Shown: positions 7,379 to 11,636 of the stretch, in pieces
Layout: each line of letters opens with the position of its first letter
How positions within the stretch are numbered: the stretch's first letter is position 1
Origin: Candidatus Pacearchaeota archaeon RBG_13_36_9
GTDB lineage: Archaea > Nanobdellota > Nanobdellia > Pacearchaeales > GW2011-AR1
Reading direction: 5' to 3'
DNA: 12,301 bases
Assembly: GCA_001786395.1 (NCBI GenBank)
Contig: MFWN01000076.1
Span: forward strand, 17,873 to 30,173
Made by a program: the position numbers and the translations under genes
Notes under the pieces: model-generated
What the model saw: only the letters and a program-made list of their open reading frames with translations
What the model was told of the DNA's origin: nothing
The model's database searches: none

Positions 7379-7930
7379 TCAGGAGGCATTACCCAAATTT
7401 TCTTTTTGAGGGTTATATTTTAAATTCATCTCTTCATTGCCCTTTTCATAAGCACCTTCAATACCAAATTGATCTCTCATTTGATCATAAACCCATCCCT
7501 GGGGTCTTCCTACTAATGGGGCTGCAAGAGTTAAGAACGATGCAGCCCTTAGCATTTCTGAAGCATCTGCTCCAGCTACTATAAGAAAACCAAGATAAAA
7601 AGGGGTTTGCCCTGTTGCAAAAGTTCCAACATCTACTGCGTATTTTTTTAACCAATGACTATCTTTTTTAACATGTAATTTTTTCATTACCCAATCCCTA
7701 TATATTCCATAAGGTCTTCCAACTACGGTATTCCCAACAACTGCAGCCAATCTAGTCTTTCCAACTTCTGTCCAGTCCATCCCCGCAATATACGCTTCAT
7801 TAAGAGCAAAAGAAAGAGAGAAAAGATTTATAGCCGCAATATCTGATGCCCAAGTATAAAACCTGTTTTCCACTAACTTCTTTCTTCCTTCTTTTCCAAT
7901 AAGCTTTTCGAGTCCATTTATTAATTTCAT
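7379..7930 (-). CDS. alaE: AlaE-family L-alanine exporter
   Basis: The 183-residue protein aligns by eye along its length with E. coli AlaE (about 149 residues), an inner-membrane L-alanine exporter. Shared features are a first hydrophobic helix (about 31-48), R-L-x-A before VVGRPYGIYRDWVM (69-82; E. coli has WPYGMYRD), a TPFYLGFLIVAGAD segment (109-122; E. coli has SPVYVAILLVVGAD) and a last helix with GWVYDQMRDQF (145-155). The C-terminal 25 residues are an extra hydrophilic tail. GRPYG and GRPQG in the two halves suggest an internal duplication. It is divergent from an Lrp-like regulator with a 92-bp shared gap, which fits Lrp control of alanine export in bacteria. Substrate in this archaeon is inferred. 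Confidence 0.8.
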   Translation of the reverse strand: MKLINGLEKLIGKEGRKKLVENRFYTWASDIAAINLFSLSFALNEAYIAGMDWTEVGKTRLAAVVGNTVVGRPYGIYRDWVMKKLHVKKDSHWLKKYAVDVGTFATGQTPFYLGFLIVAGADASEMLRAASFLTLAAPLVGRPQGWVYDQMRDQFGIEGAYEKGNEEMNLKYNPQKENLGNAS

Positions 7931-7950
7931 ATTAGTATATGGTAATTTGT

Positions 7951-7962
7951 TTATTTAAATAT
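7951..7962 (-). promoter_or_regulatory. TATA box for alaE
   Basis: ATATTTAAATAA on the minus strand is centred about 26 nt before the ATG at 7930. It faces the divergent lrp-like promoter. Confidence 0.55.
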
Positions 7963-7993
7963 TCTTACCTATATTTTTATCAAAAGCAAAAGA

Positions 7994-8002
7994 TTTATAA
8001 AT
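7994..8002 (+). promoter_or_regulatory. TATA box for the Lrp-like regulator
   Basis: TTTATAAAT is centred about 25 nt before the ATG at 8023. The gap between this and the alaE TATA box (7963-7993) is where a shared regulator site would be expected. Confidence 0.6.
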
Positions 8003-8022
8003 AAAATTGTATTTAATAAAAT

Positions 8023-8991
8023 ATGAAGATAGATTTGTTTGATAAGAAGATAATTTATGAATTAGAAAAAGACTCGTCACAGCCAATTTCAAAAATAGCT
8101 AAGAGAATAAAGCGTTCAAAAGAATTTGTAAATTTTCGAATAAATAGATTAGAAAAAGAAAAGATAATCTTAGGATATAGTGCAATTGTAGATATGGCAA
8201 AACTAAGTTATTTTACTTTTAGAATCTATATTAAATGGCAAAATATAACTATGGATGAAAAGCAAGAATTTTATGATAAAATTAAAGTTAAAGAAAATGT
8301 ATGGACAACCACAGTGCTCCATGGCAAATGGGACTTTGCTTTTTTTATTGGTGTTAAGACTGAAGATTATATTAAATCTTTTCATAAATTATGGAACGAA
8401 ATCCAATTAGACTACAAAGATAAGATTTCTGAGAGCAAAATTGCAATTTATGCCCCCGTTCATAATTTCAATAAAAGATTCTTTATTGATCCTTGGAGAA
8501 ATATTGAAATTATTGAACGAATATATGGTGCAGGCGATTCAGTAAAATTTGATGGATTAGATGAAAAAATAATAAAGATTTATTCAGGAAATGTTAAAAT
8601 GCCTCATCATGAAATTGCAGAAAAATTAAATGTTACTTCTGAAACAGTTAGATTAAGGATTAAGCAACTTGAAAAAAGAGAGGTTATTGTAGGTTATAAA
8701 ATAAATTTAAACCTTCAAAAATTAGGTTATCAAGGATATAGAGTAGATTTTTTACTAAATTCTGTTAAAAAAAATAAAGAGCTATTTAATTACTTAAAAT
8801 ACCATAGATATTTTTATCAAATTAATAAATCAATTGGTGGTGCAGATTTTGAAACTGAAATAGTTGTTGAAAATTTAAATCATTTACTAGAAATCTTAGA
8901 GGAAGTTGTAAAAAAATTTAAAGATGTCATTAAAGGATACGAATATTTTGGATATACTGAGTTTCCAACTTTATCTATTGTTCCAGATTAA
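8023..8991 (+). CDS. Double-length Lrp/AsnC-family transcriptional regulator
   Basis: At 322 residues this is twice the usual length of about 150. Two Lrp-like units follow each other. The first has a winged helix at about 3-55 (FDKKIIYELEKDSSQPISKI, then FRINRLEKEKIILGY) and a ligand/oligomer-type domain at about 64-145. The second has a winged helix at about 178-226 (DEKIIKIYSGN, HHEIAEKLNVTSETVRLRIK, REVIVGYKI) and a second such domain at about 237-312. Tandem Lrp proteins are common in DPANN and other archaea. It probably senses an amino acid, and its position divergent from alaE points to alanine. DNA here is more AT-rich than in the tfe operon. The stop is followed at once by repeat R1 copy A. 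Confidence 0.85.
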   Translation: MKIDLFDKKIIYELEKDSSQPISKIAKRIKRSKEFVNFRINRLEKEKIILGYSAIVDMAKLSYFTFRIYIKWQNITMDEKQEFYDKIKVKENVWTTTVLHGKWDFAFFIGVKTEDYIKSFHKLWNEIQLDYKDKISESKIAIYAPVHNFNKRFFIDPWRNIEIIERIYGAGDSVKFDGLDEKIIKIYSGNVKMPHHEIAEKLNVTSETVRLRIKQLEKREVIVGYKINLNLQKLGYQGYRVDFLLNSVKKNKELFNYLKYHRYFYQINKSIGGADFETEIVVENLNHLLEILEEVVKKFKDVIKGYEYFGYTEFPTLSIVPD

Positions 8992-8993
8992 AC

Positions 8994-9024
8994 CTATCCA
9001 TTCCATCTCGACAATCCTTACAAA
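8994..9024 (+). repeat. Dispersed 31-bp repeat R1, copy A
   Basis: It begins CTATCCATTC and ends CGACAATCCTTACAAA. It matches copy C (9721-9751) at 29 of 31 positions. It lies between the convergent lrp-like and RelE-like genes. Confidence 0.7.
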
Positions 9025-9039
9025 CTGCCGAAAGAAAAA

Positions 9040-9303
9040 TCAATAATAAACTACATCATGATGGTCATAGTCAAGAAGTTTTATAACTTTTTCGTGTTCT
9101 ATAATCTCATAAACAAGAACAAAATTTCTTACATGGACACTCCTTTGTCCTGCCATGTTTCCTGTTAATGGCTCGCCAATCTGAGGATTTTCAAGAATTT
9201 CTTTGATTTTTCTATTCAAAATTTCGAACTGCAGCTTATCTTTTTTGGCAAGTTTGGCAAATACTCTGTCTAATTTTTTAGAAATCTCAAGCGCATAAGT
9301 CAT
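9040..9303 (-). CDS. RelE/ParE-superfamily toxin
   Basis: This 87-residue protein has the usual two-helix then beta-sheet order of RelE-like toxins. The helices are KKLDRVFAKLAKKDKLQFE and IKEILENP, followed by GEPLTGNMAGQRSVHVRNFV, LVYEII and VIKLLDYDHHDVVYY. The basic residues R54, H57, R59 and the C-terminal H81/H82/Y86 would line the RNA site of a ribosome-dependent mRNA nuclease; this is judged by position only. The antitoxin lies upstream and overlaps by 1 nt in a TGATG junction, so translation is coupled. Typical length for the family. ParE-like gyrase inhibition cannot be ruled out from sequence. Confidence 0.85.
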   Translation of the reverse strand: MTYALEISKKLDRVFAKLAKKDKLQFEILNRKIKEILENPQIGEPLTGNMAGQRSVHVRNFVLVYEIIEHEKVIKLLDYDHHDVVYY

Positions 9304-9530
9304 CAGGCATACCTCTTCTTAAAATCTTCTATGCCCCCAACCTTAATAAATTTTCCTTTTCTTATAGCTTCCAATCTGCATAAGTATTCTGCCCGGACTT
9401 TTGGCTTTTCTTCAAGCTGAGCTTTGATGAAAATGTCTATTTGCTTGCTCATGCTTATTCCATTTTGTCTGCAAAATTCAGAGAACTTTTTGTAAGTTTC
9501 TTCTTCTAAATTAAATGTTTTTAATACCAT
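9303..9530 (-). CDS. Ribbon-helix-helix antitoxin of the RelE-like toxin
   Basis: This 75-residue protein begins with a ribbon-helix-helix DNA-binding region at about 1-45: the strand MVLKTFNLEE, helix ETYKKFSEFCRQNG, then ISMSKQIDIFIKAQL. The C-terminal part (EYLCRLEAIRKGKF, IEDFKKRYA) would wrap the toxin. It comes first in the operon, as expected for a module in which antitoxin must be made in excess. A tandem 10-bp repeat just upstream is the likely self-binding operator. The combination of an RHH antitoxin with a RelE/ParE toxin is well known. Confidence 0.82.
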   Translation of the reverse strand: MVLKTFNLEEETYKKFSEFCRQNGISMSKQIDIFIKAQLEEKPKVRAEYLCRLEAIRKGKFIKVGGIEDFKKRYA

Positions 9531-9537
9531 ATTAAAT

Positions 9538-9563
9538 AACCTTATTTAACCTTATTTAAATAC
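9538..9563 (-). promoter_or_regulatory. Promoter with tandem 10-bp operator for the RelE/RHH module
   Basis: AACCTTATTT occurs twice in tandem at 9538-9547 and 9548-9557, exactly one helical turn apart. The second copy runs into a TATA-like TATTTAAATAA (minus strand, about 9553-9563), about 25 nt before the antitoxin ATG. RHH proteins bind short tandem sites like this, so autorepression is likely. Confidence 0.55.
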
Positions 9564-9592
9564 TTTTTGGTGTGAATTATTTCTCAAACTAT

Positions 9593-9623
9593 TTATCCAC
9601 TCAATCTTGACAATCTTTAAAAT
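9593..9623 (+). repeat. Dispersed 31-bp repeat R1, copy B
   Basis: It matches copy C at 26 of 31 positions: TTATCCACTC, then TGACAATCTTTAAAA. It is the more diverged of the two copies in this gap, 128 bp before copy C. Confidence 0.6.
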
Positions 9624-9665
9624 CTACTTGTCATAGAAAAAATAACTAAATTACAATTTCTTATT

Positions 9666-9705
9666 TTTGTCTACAATTTATAATTTGTCTACATTTTTGT
9701 CTACA
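9666..9705 (+). repeat. Three direct copies of TTTGTCTACA
   Basis: Exact copies start at 9666, 9684 and 9696, so spacing is 18 then 12 bp. They form an iteron-like or operator-like array between R1 copies B and C. No partner protein is evident. Confidence 0.6.
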
Positions 9706-9720
9706 GAGAATATAGCTTAT

Positions 9721-9751
9721 CTATCCATTCAATCTCGACAATCCTTATAAA
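9721..9751 (+). repeat. Dispersed 31-bp repeat R1, copy C
   Basis: It begins CTATCCATTC and ends CGACAATCCTTATAAA. This is the closest to the apparent consensus. Its 3' end contains a TATA-like TTATAAA, so the repeat could double as a promoter. Confidence 0.7.
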
Positions 9752-9837
9752 TCAAAGCAGGCTTAACAGAGATAATAAACAGCAACAATAAAAACAGGGC
9801 GAAAATACCCTGCATTATGCCAAAATGTCCTTATCTT

Positions 9838-9885
9838 CGGCAGGGGCATAAGTATTTTATGGTATTTCTTGGGGTATTTTTCTAA
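9838..9885 (+). repeat. Dispersed repeat R2, copy b
   Basis: It has 38 of 48 positions identical to copy a at 7061-7108. The end TGGTATTT...GGGGTATTTT is also an imperfect inverted copy of AAAATACCC...ATGCCA at about 9803-9822, so the whole stretch 9803-9880 could fold. Confidence 0.55.
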
Positions 9886-9894
9886 ACCGAAAGA

Positions 9895-9904
9895 TTTATA
9901 AATA
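9895..9904 (+). promoter_or_regulatory. TATA box for the Doc-like toxin
   Basis: TTTATAAATA is centred about 20 nt before the ATG at 9919 and 26 nt before the ATG at 9925. The spacing slightly favours the start at 9925 (MDISKEDLL). Confidence 0.55.
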
Positions 9905-9918
9905 TCTTACTATTATTT

Positions 9919-10260
9919 ATGTGTATGGATATTAGTAAGGAAGATTTGCTAAGAATTAATGAAGGTTTTGGCGGAAACTTAAGAAGCGATTCCAGTTTAG
10001 ATTATGCTATTGATATCCAAGATAATAACAAATTAGGAGAATATAAAAAATTAGCTTATTTACTAAGAGCGATTCTTGTTGATCATCCATTTTCAGATGG
10101 AAACAAAAGGACAGCAACATTCATTGTGCTAAATTTTGCTGAGCAAAATAATAAACAAGTTGATAGGGAACTATTAATCCAACAGATAATATCCATAGCA
10201 AAACAGAATATAAATAATATCCGAAATATCGAACAAAGGCTTAGGAGTTGTATAATATGA
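9919..10260 (+). CDS. Doc-like (Fic superfamily) toxin
   Basis: The 113-residue protein has the Fic/Doc active-site motif HPFSDGNKRTA at 56-66, with catalytic H56 and the GNKRT loop of the Doc type rather than GNGRT. The N-terminus (DISKEDLLRINEGFGGN) matches the usual opening of death-on-curing proteins, so the fold appears complete (P1 Doc has 126 residues). Doc phosphorylates elongation factor Tu; classical Fic enzymes transfer AMP. The lysine favours the Doc reaction, but the archaeal target is unknown. No inhibitory (S/T)xxxE(G/N) helix is seen within it. The true start may be the ATG at 9925. The next gene overlaps by 4 nt (ATGA). The toxin is first, the reverse of phd-doc. Confidence 0.87.
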   Translation: MCMDISKEDLLRINEGFGGNLRSDSSLDYAIDIQDNNKLGEYKKLAYLLRAILVDHPFSDGNKRTATFIVLNFAEQNNKQVDRELLIQQIISIAKQNINNIRNIEQRLRSCII

Positions 10261-10463
10261 TAACACAAAAAAGAATAACTGAAATTAAAAGAAAATACGC
10301 AGAGATATTTGAAATTCTGGAAAATTATGACAAGACACACGAGCTTCCTTTTCAAAGAAAAAGGATAGATTTGACCTTATCAATCGAAACTATAAATAAA
10401 CTTAAAAAAATGAGCCAAAAAACAGGGAAGCCGATTTCAAGGATTGTTGAAGAGAGTATATAG
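10257..10463 (+). CDS. Probable RHH-type antitoxin of the Doc-like toxin, apparently shortened
   Basis: I choose the ATG at 10257, overlapping the toxin stop as ATGA, over the in-frame ATG at 10248. It has 68 residues. The N-terminal half is a charged helix (TEIKRKYAEIFEILENYD) that could bind the toxin. The C-terminal half looks like a ribbon-helix-helix: RIDLTLSIETINKLKKMSQK, then GKPISRIVEESI. The frame stops at TAG 10461-10463, just where the second RHH helix would normally run on (typically IVEEAI plus several residues). A coding-like stretch follows in another frame to 10569. So the gene is probably frameshifted and about 104 codons long originally. Assignment as antitoxin rests mainly on the overlap. 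Confidence 0.6.
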   Translation: MITQKRITEIKRKYAEIFEILENYDKTHELPFQRKRIDLTLSIETINKLKKMSQKTGKPISRIVEESI

Positions 10464-10569
10464 ACAATTTAGGAAAGTCGATCATAACAAGCCTAGCATT
10501 GATTTTGTAGACTTCAATTCTGAAGAAGGCGAGAAGCTTTTAGCTGAGTACGAAGAAGAGACAGAATAA
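10462..10569 (+). pseudogene. Out-of-frame continuation of the Doc antitoxin
   Basis: In the next frame, without an ATG, the codons read RQFRKVDHNKPSIDFVDF and then NSEEGEKLLAEYEEETE, ending at TAA 10567-10569. The acidic, helical composition suits an antitoxin tail. One extra base near 10461 accounts for the break. Either a mutation has trimmed the antitoxin, or the base is an error, or a ribosomal frameshift is used. Confidence 0.45.
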
Positions 10570-10591
10570 AAGATTTCTTGCTTTAAGGGAC

Positions 10592-10622
10592 CTATCCACT
10601 GCGTTACGACAAGTTTTATAAA
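10592..10622 (+). repeat. Dispersed 31-bp repeat R1, copy D (diverged)
   Basis: It shares CTATCCA, CGACAA and TTATAAA in the same places as copy C, about 22 of 31 positions. It follows the Doc module, 22 bp after the antitoxin continuation. Confidence 0.55.
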
Positions 10623-10651
10623 CTGAAACAGAATCGACAAATTGACAATTT

Positions 10652-10668
10652 ATGCCCCAACAGGGCAT
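10652..10668. other. GC-rich hairpin ATGCCC/GGGCAT
   Basis: ATGCCC and GGGCAT pair perfectly around CAACA. The same stem sequences appear at 7056-7072 after spoIIM, and a shortened version at 10708-10724. Confidence 0.5.
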
Positions 10669-10698
10669 TAAACAAAAACATCCCTTAAATGTACCAAA

Positions 10699-10731
10699 AG
10701 GCTATATTGCCCGGCAGGGGGCATGTAGCCT
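10699..10731. other. Strong two-part hairpin carrying the R2-like core
   Basis: AGGCTA (10699-10704) pairs with TAGCCT (10726-10731), and TGCCC (10708-10712) pairs with GGGCA (10719-10723) inside. It may be a structured RNA end, a terminator or a mobile repeat. It abuts the left nreA-derived direct repeat. Confidence 0.5.
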
Positions 10732-10746
10732 TTAAAACCACCTGCT
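10730..10746 (+). repeat. Left 17-bp direct repeat bracketing VapBC
   Basis: CTTTAAAACCACCTGCT is identical to 11620-11636, at a distance of 890 bp. It covers the last codons and stop of the nreA remnant. It is a candidate attachment site or target duplication. Confidence 0.65.
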
Positions 10747-10802
10747 TAACCTTGTTTGCTTTCAATATCTTTTCAATGCTGAAATAAGGTGCTTCTGATT
10801 TA
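10731..10802 (-). pseudogene. Remnant of an nreA 3' end
   Basis: On the minus strand the codons at 10732-10761 encode KQTRLSRWF then TAA, exactly the last nine residues of NreA at 11622-11651. Four codons differ synonymously (AAG/AAA, ACA/ACT, AGG/AGA, TTA/CTG) and the rest are identical. Upstream, an in-frame TGA stands where NreA has Gly, and LKRY matches LKNF. Beyond that the match fades. Confidence 0.6.
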
Positions 10803-10942
10803 AATAGCTTTTTTTATCTTTTTTCAATCTCTGTGTTCAAGCGAACAACCTACTGCCATTTTATTCATTCAAATGAACAAAATAGCAATAAATTATGCAT
10901 TACAATGCACAAAATACTGGCGGGGAATAATCAACCTAAAAG

Positions 10943-10972
10943 TTTATAAGTGCATACACATATGTGTATGCA
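10943..10972 (+). promoter_or_regulatory. vapB promoter with a 22-bp perfect palindrome
   Basis: The TATA box TTTATAA is at 10943-10949. A perfect 22-bp palindrome follows at 10951-10972: left half TGCATACACAT, right half its complement in reverse. It ends on the first base of the vapB ATG. A repressor sitting there would cover the transcription start, so it is the likely VapB/VapBC operator. Confidence 0.8.
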
Positions 10973-11217
10973 TGGCAACTAAAACAATTTCAATAACAGA
11001 AGATGCATACAAAAGGCTGTTAAGCTTAAAGAAAGAGAACGAAAGCTTTTCTTTTGTGATCCAAAAAATAACTGGTGGGTCTGTGCTTTCAGGCATTCAG
11101 GGCATTCTTTCAAAGGAATCTGCTGAAGAATACGAAAAGGCAATAAAGAAAAACAGGGAAGAGTCTAACAAACGAAGAGAACTGAGGATAAAAAGAATAC
11201 AAGAGAGGTTCTTCTGA
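10972..11217 (+). CDS. vapB: VapB-type antitoxin (DUF217-like)
   Basis: I choose the ATG at 10972 (MATKTISITEDAYKRLLSLK), giving 81 residues. The frame is open back to 10873, but that extension would translate the TATA box and operator. MATKTISITEDAYKRL, KKENESFS and IQKITGG are typical of the archaeal VapB/DUF217 family. The N-terminal part binds DNA as an AbrB/RHH-like dimer in such families; the C-terminal charged helix (EEYEKAIKKNREESNKRREL) would wrap VapC. It overlaps vapC by 1 nt as TGATG. The palindrome at its start indicates autorepression. Confidence 0.88.
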   Translation: MATKTISITEDAYKRLLSLKKENESFSFVIQKITGGSVLSGIQGILSKESAEEYEKAIKKNREESNKRRELRIKRIQERFF

Positions 11218-11612
11218 TGGTTTGTTTAGACACCTCCTTTATAGTTGACATAATGCGGGAATGTCCAGAGGCAATACAACTGAAGGATAAATTAGAGAAA
11301 AGCAGCAACTCTTTAGCAATTGCATCCCCAACAATTATTGAGCTGATACGCGGTTTAGATTCATTAAATTTAAGGGAAACAGAAAAAGATCGGATTGAGG
11401 ATTTTATAAGTTTAGTCACAACTCTTTCTTTGGACAGAAAAAGTGCAATTAAAGCAGGGAATATAGATTCAGAGCTAATAAAAAAAGGAGAAAAAATAGA
11501 CATAGAAGATGTAATGATAGCTGCAATTGCAATAACCAATAATGAGAGGCTGGTAACAAGAAATGAAAAGCATTTTTCCAGAATAAAGAATTTGGAGATT
11601 GAGACGTATTAG
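11217..11612 (+). CDS. vapC: VapC-type PIN-domain ribonuclease toxin
   Basis: This 131-residue protein carries the full PIN-domain acidic set: D5 in MVCLDTSF, E42 in IIELIRG, D98 in IDIEDVMIAA, and N116 in the TRNEKHF loop, where many family members have Asp or Asn. VapC toxins use Mg2+ to cut tRNA or rRNA. Length is typical. It follows vapB with a 1-nt overlap. Its stop lies only 9 bp from the stop of convergent nreA. Because direct repeats from the nreA end lie on both sides, vapBC looks like an inserted unit. Confidence 0.92.
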   Translation: MVCLDTSFIVDIMRECPEAIQLKDKLEKSSNSLAIASPTIIELIRGLDSLNLRETEKDRIEDFISLVTTLSLDRKSAIKAGNIDSELIKKGEKIDIEDVMIAAIAITNNERLVTRNEKHFSRIKNLEIETY

Positions 11613-11619
11613 TTTTTGG

Positions 11620-11636
11620 CTTTAAAACCACCTGCT
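11620..11636 (+). repeat. Right 17-bp direct repeat bracketing VapBC (inside the nreA 3' end)
   Basis: CTTTAAAACCACCTGCT is identical to 10730-10746. Here it spans the intact nreA stop and last codons. Confidence 0.65.

Larger units (their letters stand above)
9531..9918. other. Gene-free stretch between the RelE/RHH and Doc modules
   Basis: No open frame here looks like a real gene. It holds the antitoxin operator (9538-9563), R1 copy B (9593-9623), three TTTGTCTACA boxes (9666-9705), R1 copy C (9721-9751), an inverted structure CAGGG/CCCTG near 9795-9812, R2 copy b (9838-9885) and the Doc TATA box (9895-9904). A small RNA starting after R1 copy C is possible but not shown. Confidence 0.6.
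10570..10971. other. Gene-free stretch between the Doc and VapBC modules
   Basis: No real gene is seen. In order it holds R1 copy D (10592-10622), a hairpin ATGCCC/GGGCAT at 10652-10668, a larger hairpin at 10699-10731 that includes the R2-like core (10708-10724), the nreA 3'-end remnant on the minus strand (10731-10802), short palindromes GTTC/GAAC (10834-10845) and TTCATT/AATGAA (10864-10877), and the vapB promoter and operator (10943-10972). Confidence 0.6.

Noticed and set aside
8994..10622. R1 copies as a CRISPR array
   Set aside because: Copies are separated by irregular distances of about 100-900 bp with genes between, and no cas genes are visible.
10734..10761. In-frame TGA in the nreA remnant as a sign of a recoded UGA=Gly genetic code
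   Set aside because: TGA serves as the normal stop of tfe, SpoIIM, vapB and Doc here, so a decayed copy is simpler.
10873..10971. N-terminal extension of VapB
   Set aside because: It would translate the TATA box and operator; the family starts at MATKTISITE.
7057..10971. tRNA or rRNA genes in the intergenic gaps
   Set aside because: I found no T-loop-like GTTCRANNC with matching acceptor stems and no rRNA-like sequence.
11165..11539. Minus-strand open frame opposite vapBC
   Set aside because: It lies fully opposite the well-supported PIN-domain gene and looks like no known protein.
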